Origin: Larix kaempferi
Lineage: Eukaryota; Streptophyta; Pinopsida; Pinales; Pinaceae
DNA length: 64,000 bases
Assembly: GCA_027924585.1 (NCBI GenBank)
Contig: BSBM01000361.1
Span: 62,463,501-62,527,500 of the forward strand
Direction: 5' to 3'
Both the position numbers and the translations under genes were made by a program. Positions 45,906-57,300 of the stretch are shown here, in pieces (within the stretch, counting starts at the first letter, position 1; every line of letters begins with the position of its first letter). The notes below the pieces were generated by a model, which was given only the letters and a program-made list of their open reading frames with translations, was not told the DNA's origin and did not search any database.

Positions 45906-46054
45906 GCATACAAGTTGTTGAATTCAAACTCCTTCATTCGGACTTGCCAAATGCCCATGTTAACTCTCATTCGAGAAAACTCTTCCTGTTGCTACTGAAA
46001 TGCAAGGCATACACTATCAAGAGAGTTGTTAAAATTTCGAAAGAAGGAAGACAT
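45824..46054 (-). CDS. Antisense reading frame with Q-rich, helical character
   Basis: Minus-strand frame with ATG start at 46054: MSSFFRNFNNSLDSVCLAFQ, one TAG in a glutamine run (CAG expected), then QQEEFSRMRVNMGIWQVRMK, EFEFNNLYAHSQVNRSIAEG and LSDLSKWVDLLEQQQ, ending TAG TGA. The composition looks like a real helical protein end. Antisense accessory frames between pol and the 3' LTR are known in several plant LTR retrotransposon lineages. Family not recognised. It lies between the Gag frame and the 3' LTR. Confidence 0.45.
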
Positions 46055-46099
46055 GACTGAAGAAGCTAAAAGACACAAACTCAAAAAGACACAGCGCAA

Positions 46100-47145
46100 G
46101 ATGGAAAAAGAACAGGGGTGATGAACTAGGCATTTCGTGGCTCTCTTATTGAGTTGGATGATATTTATCTGTGCGCGCGAAATATAATTTAAGAGACGTG
46201 GGATTAAATCGCATTCATGTTGGCATGATTCGAAGTTGGTCATGGAGTCACCAAAAGTAATTACACAAGTTAATGAGTTTGGGAAAAAAGGATGAAAAGC
46301 AAAAATCTAATTCATTGTTTCGTGCGACATGAATGATGTTGTCCTAAAGGCTCAAGCACGATTATGACACATCAAAGGTTCCACGTGAATGGTTTGTCAT
46401 ATCGCTTTATTTCCAAGCTTGCTGACAAGTGGAAATGTGTGCAAAATCTTTGGTGGTCATGACGAGGGATGCGGCGTCAAAAAATGTAACAAATATTGGT
46501 CACAGTGTGGAAAGTGCGACCAATGGAACAACTAGACATAGAAAGAAACCAACATGAAAGATAGTGCTAAAACCAGTTGTAGACTGAATTTGGAACTAAG
46601 CAGTAAACACAACAGGAAGATGATATGGAAGACTGTGCAAGGAATATTGAAAGATTGTTCTGCAGAAGATCAAGAAAGAAGGATGATAGCAACTGTACAG
46701 GGGGAGCTTGTACAAGACTGTTACAAAGATGATATACAGATTGCAAGGCAACTCAAATCGGCGCAGAATCCTCAAGAAAAGGAAGAAAGCATGAAGACAG
46801 AGGGAGTTATCCCGGCAAGTAGATGCTCAAAGGCCAGGGAAAGGCAAAAGAAAGAAGAGCCTATCATTGCGCAGTGATGGCACTTATTTTCCATTGATGT
46901 CAAAGGGGAGAAAGAGCATGAAGTTGATCATGAAGCATGCATCCACGCAATGAGAATGATCGTGAAGCATGGGATCTGTGCAGAAGCAAAATAAATTAGA
47001 AAGAGCATTGACAACAAAGTGCACAGATGAGCAAAGGCTTAAACTAGCAAAGAACACTTGGGGAGTACTGTGACAAGCACATATGAAGCATACAAACTTC
47101 AACATATGCTTAATTACAACTTCATGAGGTGTTGAGATCAATTCC
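46100..47145. other. 3' internal region of the gag-only copia-type element
   Basis: No recognisable pol remnants. A plus-strand frame of about 107 codons (46554-46877, containing LVQDCYKDDIQIARQLKSAQ) has no family match by eye. Confidence 0.4.
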
Positions 47146-47157
47146 AAAGGGGGAGAT
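47146..47157 (+). promoter_or_regulatory. Polypurine tract
   Basis: AAAGGGGGAGAT directly before the 3' LTR, in the CCAAAGGGGGAGATT context typical of copia elements. Confidence 0.85.
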
Positions 47158-49053
47158 TATTGAAATTTGGTTGTCATTGATGTGAATTGATGTCAAAGAG
47201 GAAACATTATTCATGTTCCAGTTTAAAGAAGTATATGAAATTCATTTTAAGGAAGTATATGTAAGCAAGTTTGAAGAAATATATGGAATCCATTTTGAAG
47301 AAATAGATAAGAGTACATTAAGCATATCAAGTTTGAAGAAGTATATATGTAGATCTCAAGTCCGCGTAGCCAGGTTACTTTTGGGAAAAGCCAAAGAAAT
47401 GGTTGGACAAGGTTCGGGAGTATGCAAGTGGCTTGAGACAAGAAGTGGTAAAACAATTATGCAAGTCTCGGAAGTGCGCAAGTTACATCAATCAGAAGAT
47501 ATATACAAGTGGTTAAAGCGATGAAAAGTACCAAGAAGGAAGTAGTAGTTGTAGATGTCAAGTGCGCAAGACCCACAAGCAATGGTACAACAAGGGTGAA
47601 AGATCACACCGTAAGAGCGCAAGATCAAACTGCAAGGGTGTAAGTCCCACTAAGACAAGGACATCGTATGCGCAAGACTAACAAAAGAAGACACATCGGC
47701 GGCGCAAATCATGACAAGTGGTGGAAGCATGAACCATGAAGCAAAGAAGAAGGAAAGACACAACCAACTTGTGGACATCACCATCCACGTAGGTTGGTAT
47801 AAATAAGAAGCCAAGTTGGAGAATTTTGTAAGCTTGAGGAGGTAAGCTTGGAGGAGGAAAGCTAGAAGATACATATTTACCAAGATTCTAATTTTCGGGG
47901 CATCAAGGGCTCATGGAACCAGAATTGATGATCTAGCAAGGAGCCAAGTGCACACGAACAGAGGAATGCAATTATTGATGGTGCGCAGTATGATGTAAGT
48001 CTATTTTGTGATAGTTGCGCAAAGACAAAAATGCATATCTATAGAGGATGCGCAAGTGCATGAGACCAGAATGACAGTACCACAGACAACTCCCAGTCAG
48101 TCACAAATGATCTAAGATAGAGGTGCTAAGATTAACTTGAAGTATATCTTGTGTTGCCCGAAGTGAAGAAGTTTATCTGATGCGTTAAGACAGAATTTGC
48201 CGCACAGTAAAGGATGTGCATTATGATAAGGATGATCTGAGACAAGTGTAGATGAATCGAAAAGTTGAATCGTAGATGATGCACAAAGTATCACAAATGA
48301 TATAAAGACTGTTACACCAAGACATAATGGAAATATCTCAGAAGGTGTGCAAATTTATCTGATACGGATGTGCGAAGTCAGAATAATAGTTTATCAGTTG
48401 ATGCGCAGTATCAGTTGAAGTGCAGTAGCGTAGAAGCAGAAACGCACACAGAACCTGAAGCACAGATTGTAAAATATGATGAAGCAGCACACAATTTGTG
48501 AAGTGTGAAGTCAATGATAATGTGATGAAGTGTTCAAGTGAAGTTCGTGATACAGAACAATAATTGAAAGATATTAAGATTGCGGAAGGTGCACACAACA
48601 TAGTGAACAACAATTTATCATAAGAGTGTGTGGATAAGAAGAACAGTGAAGCAATATCTTATTCTTATATATCAGGGGACCGGACGGGGAAAGGAGTAGG
48701 GTGTCGGTGCCTCCTTCCAATTGGAGTTGGTAAATCAAGGAGTTGAATCTTCCTTCAGGTCGGTGTCTATAAAACTAGGGGGTTGGTTCCTCCTTTTAGT
48801 TGGTGTTGGAGAACTTAGGATGTTGGTGGTTCCTTGAATGTAATATTTATATTATAAGAGATCATTTCGCGGATTTCTCCCGTTTGGGTTTCCACGTAAA
48901 AATTCTATGTTTTTGTGCATATGTGGTTGGATGTTTTATTTACGATGGATGCTTAATTTAAGTTCAGAATTAATCAGTTAAGAAGTTAAAATTGTTCATA
49001 ACTGTTTTAATAATAATTCAATTCCCCCTCTCAGTATTAAATAGATTCCAACA
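47158..49053 (+). repeat. 3' LTR of the gag-only copia-type element (1896 bp)
   Basis: Starts TATTGAAATTTGG (the other LTR has TGTTG) and ends GATTCCAACA. It is somewhat shorter than the 5' LTR, because some internal short repeats are present in fewer copies. Confidence 0.85.
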
Positions 49054-49720
49054 CTGTCAATTATGGGAAAGGCATTTAAGGGATGGGTTTAAAAGCTTCA
49101 AGTGACAAGGTGGAGGATTAAAGCCAACCGAGGTTCCAAAGGTTGATAATGGCGGCATGCACAACACAATCCAGGCCCGAGAATGCGTCTCAAGTGATGA
49201 AGTGGAACCTCCTCAGTGGCGTCGATGTTTGGATTTAGAGCCACGGGTGGAGGAACTGTAATAGCTTAGTCTTCTTGTTCATTGCGGGTTTTGTTGCTCA
49301 TTTTCATTTTTATCTCAGAAAGTTCATACATTGGGTTTTTTTCTTTCATAGATCTTTACAACATGTATGCCAGTTGTAGTTTCAAGTCGAATAGTCTCAA
49401 TATTTTTGTGAGTAGAACAACAGTGAGCTTCTCCAAAAGTCCTTATGTAAAATTGGGAATTGTTATATGTCTTTGGTTTTGTACAATTTTTCTACAAGAA
49501 GTCCTTAAGATATTTTGTATCTACAGAAAATCTATTCAAGCTATGGACAAGCTTAAAAAGGGTGGTTTTAGTAATTTTCTAGGAAAAGGCATGGATTATT
49601 TCTTCTTCCATAATAACTAGGACCGTATCAATGTATGTATCTGTAATTTTTTGATGAACTGATATAAGAAACAAACTTACAATTTTTTTTAAAAGGAAAG
49701 CAGGGGAGAGAATGGAAAAT
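49054..49720 (+). other. Decayed coding tail and 3'-UTR-like sequence, possibly a LINE 3' end
   Basis: Plus-strand residues EVPKVDNGGMHNTIQARECV and EVEPPQWRRCLDLEPRVEEL end in two stops at about 49258. A T-rich, UTR-like stretch follows. The layout resembles the 3' end of the complete LINE further right, but no poly-A tail is seen. Confidence 0.35.
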
Positions 49721-50041
49721 AGAAACAACAAATGGGGGAGGAGGGGGGGAAGAAGGAAAGGTAGAGGAGGGGAAGAGGGGGATGGAAAGAAAGGGTATCA
49801 ATCAATTTTATGGTTTAGATGATAGATTAAAGGCTTCCATGATTGACTTAATCTGTAGCCATCGTCATGGTTAAAATTGTTTGGCTTCTTTAATTGTGAT
49901 GGCAACCACAAATTAAGTCAATCATGGAAGCCTTTAATCTATCATCTAAACCATAAAATTTATTGATACCCTTTCTTTCCATACCCCCCTTCCCCTCCTC
50001 CGACTTTCATTCTCCCCCCCTTCCCCCCCTTTGTTGTTTCT
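49721..50041. repeat. Foldback: 130-bp inverted-repeat arms around a 59-bp loop
   Basis: Left arm 49721-49852 begins AGAAACAACAAATGGGGG and contains GGTTTAGATGATAGATTAAA. Right arm 49912-50041 is its near-perfect reverse complement, ending CCCCCTTTGTTGTTTCT. The outer parts are strongly purine/pyrimidine skewed (G-rich left, C-rich right). Even the loop is partly self-complementary. It could be a MITE or a hairpin RNA locus; no target duplication was confirmed. Confidence 0.85.
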
Positions 50042-50487
50042 ATTGCTCCTTCTCCCCCACCTTCTCTTGATTTTTTTTTTTAACAACAACAATTAAGATT
50101 TTTATTTTTAAAGGTTGTAGTGTATATCCATACAGTAGAAGTATAAGGTTTCCCAAAGGCCCATAATTCTTACTGAATCCATACTATGCAAAAAACAAAC
50201 TCCATACTTTGGAAAAAACAAAACAAGGTTCCTTGCAAACTAGCATGCCAACTCTCTTCAAGAAAGAGGATATTGTATTACATAGATTCCAACAAAACTT
50301 GCTACTAACCACATGTTACTATCCAAAATTGTACAACTAATAGACAATGTTGGTTGACTAAATATGACAGACTTGTTCAAAAAGACACAAACTAGAGTAG
50401 ACAACATTATTGGTCATGTCGGTCATCAAGAAAGAAGGAAACACTGTCCAACTTCATCGGGTCGAATCCATGCGTCGTAAATCCCGA

Positions 50488-50898
50488 TTAAGCGTCTTGA
50501 TTCGGGATTTGGATGAAGTCTTCATATTCTTGGGTCGCAGGAGCTACCAGATTTCCAATTTGCTGCTAAAGAAAGGCTACCAGTGTTTTCAAATTGCGCA
50601 GCTTTTCCTCCAACTTCTTATTCTTGGACTTTTTGCTACTCACCTCCTCTTCTAGGTCCTCAATTCGGCGAATTGTATCGTCATCCTCCTATTCACGAGT
50701 TTCTTCTTCCCTAGCTAGCCTTCTCTCCACCTCTTTGAATTCTTTGTACAACACACGCCCCATTCTCTGCATCTCACATGTATAGATCTTGCAATCTTCC
50801 TCAAGAGCACGCAAATGGAGACAGATACAGGTGCCTCTACACTGCTCAGCTTTGTGATTTGGCATATTTCCTCCCTTAACTTCTAGAGTAAAAAACAA
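50488..50898 (-). pseudogene. Coiled-coil frame downstream of LINE B RNase H (candidate ORF3)
   Basis: One continuous frame of about 136 codons with two TAG stops, both plausibly CAG originally. It reads LHLRALEEDCKIYTCEMQRM, LYKEFKEVERRLAREEETRE, stop, EDDDTIRRIEDLEEEVSSKK, NKKLEEKLRNLKTLVAFL, stop, QQIGNLVAPATQEYEDF. It is strongly heptad-like. It sits after RNase H and before the tail, as in LINE A. No family recognised. Confidence 0.55.
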
Positions 50899-51257
50899 AC
50901 TTGTTGCTGCAAAACAAAGGAGGGAGATGGAATAATGTTGTGACTTCTGCGCTCGCCATCCCCCTTTTTAATGTGCCATCTTCATAACTTCTCATCATAT
51001 TGGTTGAGATCATATTGTACCAAAAATTTCATTCTTGTATCCTGTGAAAATATAGCTAGTGTGTGTTAGTCGGTCAAAACAACCTTCTCCATAAAGAATC
51101 ATAAATACCCTAACAACCATCCCAACAAAGAGGATGAGGATCACACGCATTGAAATCAAATCTCCAAATGCATGTGGAAAAGACCATCCAATTGGATGAA
51201 TCCAGGAGGATTTAGATTATTTCCTTATGTAAGAGTTTAAACCAAGGATCTTCCATC

Positions 51258-51914
51258 TCATGGGATTGGATCCCACCGACTTTGACTTTGGTTAATTCTA
51301 AGATCCCCTTCATTTAGTTGCGTTGCCCAATTTGCAGCTAGATCTGCTTCTTTGTTCAACTTTCTCATAATGTGGTAATATCTTACCTTCCTTACCTTTT
51401 TTATCGGCGATTTAATCCTCTCAAAGGTCCTTTCTAAAATAAGGTTTGAGGGAGGAGAAGAGGATTTTAGCATGCCAATAATGACAGAGGAGTCCCCTAT
51501 AATACATAACTCAGAAATTTGTTGTTGCGAAGAGATCTTGCATCCTTGAAATAGAGCTAGAGCTTCTGCTTGGTTGTTTGATTTTTTCCCCAACCTCCAT
51601 GATAAATTCAATTCCTTTTGTCCCTTAGGGTTATAAACCCCCCCTGCACCTACCACCCCCGGGTTACCTTTCGAGGCTCCATCAAAATGGAGGGAATACA
51701 TTTTTTGATCTATTTCTAATTTATTGAACGCCTCTTCGGTCATGCGGATTTTCCAATCAGATTCTTTTCGTGGCCTGTGGAACCTGGTTTGGGGAGCCTG
51801 AAAATTGATCCCATCTAGCCATAGCTCTTCCTCTCCTAAGATATTATTATATCTACGAGATGTCCAAGCAGAGAGGCTTTCTCTTAATAAGCTTTTGAAT
51901 TTGTTTGTTGGCAT
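51258..51914 (-). CDS. RNase H domain of LINE B
   Basis: Open over 218 codons. The core starts YSLHFDGASKGNPGVVGAGG. All four catalytic positions are visible: FDGA (D), NNQAEALAL (E), IGDSSVII (D) and NKEADLAANWA (D). The 5' side, LDGINFQAPQTRFHRPRKES, is the usual linker between zf-RVT and RNase H. It would degrade the RNA strand of the hybrid during target-primed reverse transcription. The domain itself looks intact, unlike the rest of the copy. Confidence 0.88.
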   Translation of the reverse strand: MPTNKFKSLLRESLSAWTSRRYNNILGEEELWLDGINFQAPQTRFHRPRKESDWKIRMTEEAFNKLEIDQKMYSLHFDGASKGNPGVVGAGGVYNPKGQKELNLSWRLGKKSNNQAEALALFQGCKISSQQQISELCIIGDSSVIIGMLKSSSPPSNLILERTFERIKSPIKKVRKVRYYHIMRKLNKEADLAANWATQLNEGDLRINQSQSRWDPIP

Positions 51915-52420
51915 CGATGGTCAAGTTGGAACGTCCTGGAAAATATTTTTGTTCCGAGCCAACCAGATTTTCTAGAAGACAAATTTTGGAATAGTCAACC
52001 ATGCTTGATGGAGGATCGGTTTTGAACGGAACCGATGTCCTGCATAGGAAAACCAAGGAGATAAGGCCCTTGAAAGAGAATTGGGGATGATTTCTTCACT
52101 GTTGAGGGGGTTCATAACATAGACCCAAACTTTTCTGAAAAATGCACAATCTAGGAGGATATGCTTCATTGTTTATTCATCAGATAGGCACATTGGGCAA
52201 CAAGAAGGTGCCTGGAATCAACTCCTTTTTAAGTTTTCAGCAATAAGAATTTTCCAGTGGGCTACTAGCCAGAAGAAAAAATTGATCTTAGGAGGACCTA
52301 CGGATCTCCATATTTTATGCCACATGCTGGAATGTGGAAGGGGGTCATCTTGGGAGGCAAGAGCTGAATATCCTAACTTCACTGAATATTCTAACCACCA
52401 TAAAAAGGGTTCTTTGTAAA
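51915..52420 (-). pseudogene. zf-RVT region of LINE B, decayed
   Basis: Minus-strand VKLGYSALASQ, HKIWRSVGPPKINFFFWLVA, then the zinc finger CCPMCLSDE, stop, TMKHILLDCAF, and FRKVWVYVMNPLN. C-x2-C and H-x4-C ligands are visible. This domain follows RT in plant LINEs. Several stops. Confidence 0.78.
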
Positions 52421-52500
52421 GGATTATTTTGGACAACTTGCATAAATAGAAGACCCATTGGAAGAGCACATTGAAGTCCAAGACGAAATCCAAGCTCCAG

Positions 52501-52789
52501 AAAATGATAATATTGATGAAGAATTTGGCATACATGATATTATTGATTAGTTTCTTGTCCTTGAGGAAAATGTTACATTTGAAATTTTTTTGAGATGATA
52601 TATTTGTAATGTTTTGACTTTAAGAATTTATATTAAGAATAATTTTCTATGTATTGTTGTGAATATTTTTAATATGGTATTTACCAATGTGTGGTTTATT
52701 TTGTGTGTTGAATTTAAGTGAAATATCACTTTTAGGAAAGATAATATCAAATATTATCATTTTTTATGTATGAGAACTCTTAAAATAGG
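52501..52789. other. AT-rich target DNA of the full-length LINE, left side
   Basis: No gene seen. It ends with AACTCTTAAAATAGG (52775-52789), the left copy of the target duplication of the full-length LINE. Confidence 0.6.
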
Positions 52790-53005
52790 TGGTTGATTAT
52801 TGATTCATAATTTGATGTCATAGATAAAGATATAGAAAACTTTGGTGAAATACATTATTACATTGATTATGAATAGTCAGATCAACGGGGAGTTTCCTAG
52901 GGTTTGAAGTTTCTGGTTGCACGCTTGCCCTGCGCTTGGCGCCGACAGGCTGCAGGTTGGCTGCTTTCTGTGGGATCGGCCACCCTAGTGGTGCATTGGG
53001 TAAGC

Positions 53006-54366
53006 ATGCCGACCCCGTACTCGGGACCTTTGGGTTCGACAGGGGATGAGGACATGGATTCAGGCGGATCAAGCAGATTAGAGGCAGGGATGAACATGAG
53101 ATTGGGCCAGGGGGGATTCCTTTCCAAAACCCTTACTATTCCTGCTATCCAGGTTAAATCCGATAAAATCATAGAGAGGGTTGAGCAATGGAAGGAGAAA
53201 TCCCTGATTGGGAAGTTTGTGTAGATCTGGCCACGAGAAAAAGATCCGGTTCGATGGATTAAGACCACATGGAACCCCAAAGGGCATTATGATTTGCGTT
53301 TGGGTGCCAAAGGGTTTTTTTCTATTATTTTCTTCAATCTGGAAGATAGGGACAGGGTTCTGGAGGGAGGCCGATATTTCTTTCTTTCCTTGGTTCTATA
53401 CCTTAGGCCTTGGAAAGAAAGATTTAACCCTGAAACGGAGGATATGAGAGTTGCCCCGTCTGGATCAAGCTTTACTCTCTCCCCTGTGAGTACTGGGATC
53501 TGGAGATCTTGCAAGACATTGGAAATACCCTTTGAGAGTTTGTAAAAGTTGCAGAGTAGACAAAGCTCCAAAGGTACACTGCATGTGCTCGCATCTATGT
53601 TTACATGGACCTGTCTAAATATCTTCCTAAGGCAATCAAACTGAATTAGGACGACGAGGAATGGATCCAACCCCTCGACTATGAACAAATCCCATTCAGA
53701 TGCAGAATCTGTCATGATTATGGACATTTTGGCAGGAACTGCCCGAAGACTACTCAGGCGCCTCCTCTGTCCAATCCTACCCAGGAGGGGGTGAAGGATA
53801 AAGAGGGTTTTACCCAAGTTTGAAACAAGCGGAGGAATAGAGGGTGGGATCACCAGAAGAAAGGCAAGGAGAAAGACGAGAAAGGGATCATTGGCAAGAA
53901 CCCCTTTCAGATCCTAGAAGAAATTGTCGAGGATGACCAGGCTGGAAACAAAGAGAAGAGTCCTCAGGAAACAGTCGCGATGAAAGCCGAAATCCCAATG
54001 CTTCAGGCAGCACCATCTGAAAATCAACTGGTGGTTATGGAGGAAGACGAGGATGAAGAAATGGAGCTGGGAGAACTTGATCTTGACGAGATCGAAAAAG
54101 AATGCAATAAAAAGGGTAAGGGCTATGTCTCGCACAAACAATTAGACCTTTTGCATGAGGCAATTATCAAATCTAAGGCTTGCCAGCAGCTCAAGATATC
54201 CTCGGATCCTCACAAAGGGAGCAAAAGGAAATCCCTAGGGGAGGAATTGAAAAGGGGCAGAAAGTCAAACCGACAAAGAATCGCAGAGATTGGAGTGAGA
54301 CTCGTCGAATCAAGCCAGTACTCGATAATCAAGGTGGCCTTTTCTGAAGCTAGTAAGGTTACCTAA
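53006..54366 (+). pseudogene. LINE C ORF1: DUF4283 / zinc-knuckle nucleic-acid-binding protein
   Basis: Plant L1 ORF1-type protein. DUF4283 covers KIIERVEQWKEKSLIGKF, WPREKDPVRWIKTTWNPKG, GAKGFFSIIFFNLEDRDRVL and YLRPWKERFNPETEDM. After a frameshift near 53460 come SLPCEYWDLEILQDIGNTL and MDLSKYLPKAIKLN. The zinc knuckle CRICHDYGHFGRNC is at about 53702-53743, followed by an acidic/basic tail (EEDEDEEMELGELDLDEIEK, GSKRKSLGEELKRGRKSN). In-frame stops: TAG at 53222, TGA after GNTL, TAG after KVAE, TAG after KLN, TGA after FTQV. The start at MPTPYSG is my choice; an earlier ATG at 52904 is in the same frame. It would bind LINE RNA. Its stop overlaps the ORF2 start by one base. Confidence 0.82.
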
Positions 54367-54368
54367 TG
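54364..54368 (+). promoter_or_regulatory. TAATG stop-start overlap between LINE ORF1 and ORF2
   Basis: The ORF1 stop TAA and ORF2 ATG share one base. Such overlaps allow termination-reinitiation in non-LTR elements (known in some families; inferred here). Confidence 0.6.
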
Positions 54369-57300
54369 AAGCTCATATCCTGGAATATCTGAGGGTGTAA
54401 TCATCTGAGGAAAATAAAAAAATTGGCAAGAAAGATAAAGAAGGAGAGACCTGATGTTCTTTTTTTACAGGAAACTAAATGTAGTTATGAAACTATGGAG
54501 AAGGTGGCGCAAAGGATCTAGAAAGGTTGTAAAGTTATCTCGACGGACGCTTTAGGCATGGCTGGAGGCTTAGCTATCTATGGCTCCCTCACTCTTTGCA
54601 ATTGACTGATTGGAGAGCTAATTAGTTCTATATTTCTTCCAATTTTACTATTTTAGATTCAGGTGTGAAAGGTACTCTGGTTAACATTTACAGTCCTAGT
54701 GCCTTCCCTCTTAAGCACTCTTTTACCAGATTCTTATCATGGATGGAAGAGCATCCTGTTTTTGGTTCCTGGATAGTGGGAAAAATTTTAACCTCATATC
54801 CTCGCTTGATGAAAAGAAGGGTGGCAGGAGAGTTCTGGGTAGATTCCAAGAAGCATTTAGGGAGTTTCTATCCCATAGTCCTTTCATTGACGTCGAGACT
54901 GGTAATGGTTGGCATACCTGGAATAAAAAATGAGGTGGTCAGCATCTTGTTTCTTCCAGAATTGATAGATTTTTGACTACTAAGGACATTGCTTGAGGCA
55001 CAGGAGAAGTCAGCACTAGGGTGATGCCCTCAGCAGGTTCCGATCATTGGCCTATCTGTCTCAACTAGGACTGGTCAAACAATGTCCTTTATAAGCCTTT
55101 TAGGTTTCAGCAGTTCTGGTTGGAGCATAAAGACTTCAAAGATTTGGTGGGACAGTGGTGGCAGGAGTTGGTCCCCCCGGAGGGCACCAGAATGTTCCAA
55201 TTTCAGAAAAAAAAAAATCCAAGCCCTCAAATCCAAAATTCGTACTTGGAACAAGGAAGACTTTGGCAACATCTTCGAGGATAAGAAAAAGTTGACCGAA
55301 GATTTGGAGCAGATCTAGCGCATAGGTATGACTGAAGGTTGGGATGATGCTTTAAGGGAGAAGGAGCACCTCCTGCTGGACCAACTAGAAGCCAGGGAAA
55401 GGCAGGAGGAGATTTTATAGAAACAAAAGTCCAGGAACCAATGGTTCCAAGATGGCGAGAAGAACACAAAATTCTTTCATAATACGGTTATCCAAAATCG
55501 CCACAAATCAAATATTTTTAAGATAAAAAAGGATGATGGGAGTGAAGTGGAAACGAGAGGTGAGATTGAAGATGTTCTTTTTAATCATTTTGCTTCGGTC
55601 TTAAGGGAATATAGGATGGATCAGAGTCCTGCTATTTCCCAAATCACTCATCACATTCCCAGACTGGTCACTAGAGACCACAACGAGCTACTGAACAAAC
55701 TAGTGTCTCTTCAGGAAGTTGAGGAAGCTATGCATCAGATGGCTCCTAGGAAGGCCCCGGGACCTGATGGTTTTACTACTAACTTCTTCCACTCGTTTTG
55801 GGATATGATCAAGGAAGAGGTTTTGGGCATTGTTGAAGAGTCTCGCAAGTGTTGTGGGGTTTTAAAAGCTTTCAATGCGACCTTCCTTTCCCTTATTCCA
55901 AAGGAGGAAGTAGTTGATTCCCCTGGTAAGTTCAGACCCATATCCCTCTGTAATGTCATTTAAAAGATCATTACTAAAGTGATAGCCAATAGGATCCAAC
56001 CTCTGCTCCCCTCCCTAATTAGCCCGGAGCAGTCTAGTTTTGTGGAAGGAAGACAAAAATTGTGGATGGAATCATTCTGGTTCACGAGACTATCCATTCC
56101 CTAAAGTTTACAAAGAAACTGGGTATGCTTGTTAAGTTGGATTTAGCCAAAGTTTTTGATAAGCTCAGCTGGCAGTACATGCGTGCATTTTGGATGCCTT
56201 TGGGTTTGACAGGACTTGGGTGAATTGGATTATGAATCTAATTTCCACTCCTTTCTTTTCCATCCTGCTCAATGGTTCCTCGTCAAAGATCTTACAGGCC
56301 TCTCGGGGCATCCGCCAAGGTGATCCCCTTTCTCCCTTTCTTTTTATCTTAATGGCTGAGGACCTGAGAAGACTCCTCCAGAGCCTGGAAAATGATGGTA
56401 GTATCTGAGGCCTTCAACTCCACCCTGGCTTGGATAAGCATACGCACCAACAATTTGTTGACGACACCATGCTAATGGGGCACCCTTCAGTCCAAGAAGC
56501 CTGTATCTTCAAGAAGGGATTAAAACGTTTTGCGAAGGCATCTGGGCTTGAAGTCAATCCTACCAAGTCTCAGGTTTTTATCTTTCATACAACAGAAATT
56601 ACCTAGCGTAATATTCCGAGGATTTTAGGCTATGCCAAAGGCTCTCTACCTTCAAAATACTTGGGTGTTCCCCTCATGGAAGGAACCATTCGGAGGGTCT
56701 CATGGCAAGATTTAATTGACAGGATCCAGAAAAGGCTTGCATGTTGGACGCTCAGACCCCTAAATCTCCCCAGTCGATTGGTTTTGGTTAAGTCAGTTCT
56801 CCAAGCTATGCATGTTTACCTCTTCTCTATTCTCTCTGCCCCTAAGTCGGTTCTTAAAGAAATAAGGAGTATTCAGTGAAATTTCCTATGGGGTGGTAGG
56901 GAGGAAAATTCTAAGTTTGCTCTGGTCGCCTGGGAAAAGCTCTGTAATCCTAAGAATAAAGGTGGTCTTAGCATTAGAGACCCAGAGATCCCGAGTGAAG
57001 TCTATGGATCCAAAATTTGGTGGAAGTGGTGCAACCACAACTTGGAACCATGGGCTCGTTTGTGGCATGTCAAATATGCCAGAGATAGGCCACATGGGAA
57101 TCTGATCCATTTCAATGAAGTTAGGAATGGATCCCATATTTGGACAAAAGCTTTCACTGGTCGTAATCTTGTGCAAGATCACAGCTTTTGGGAAATTTAC
57201 AATGGTGATTTTGCCAAATTTTGGGATGACTCATGGAATCAGTTCCCTAAACTAGGTGCAGACCCCAGGTGGCAGGACATTTGGGACAAAGGTATGGCTG

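Larger units (their letters stand above)
41028..49053 (+). mobile_element. Gag-only copia/Sirevirus-type LTR element
   Basis: 5' LTR 41028-43051 and 3' LTR 47158-49053. The LTRs start TGTTGAAATTTGG (TATTGAAATTTGG at right) and end GATTCCAACA. The initiator-Met-type PBS follows the first LTR and an AAAGGGGGAGAT polypurine tract precedes the second. Flanks TCGTC and CTGTC are a poor target duplication (3 of 5). The 4.1-kb interior carries a long Gag but no protease, integrase or RT. The polypurine tract and extended Gag fit Sirevirus-related copia elements. Confidence 0.85.
50071..52500 (-). mobile_element. 5'-truncated RNase H-bearing LINE (LINE B)
   Basis: A run of T at 50071-50081 is the poly-A tail of a minus-strand LINE. 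Going 5' to 3' on that strand: the end of RT/zf-RVT, RNase H, then a coiled-coil frame. The 5' truncation lies near 52400-52500, before VKLGYSALASQ. No endonuclease or RT core is present. Target duplications were not identified. Confidence 0.82.

Noticed and set aside
53287-53853. Minus-strand open frame of 188 codons
   Set aside because: Antisense to LINE ORF1, whose DUF4283 and zinc-knuckle motifs are clear on the plus strand.
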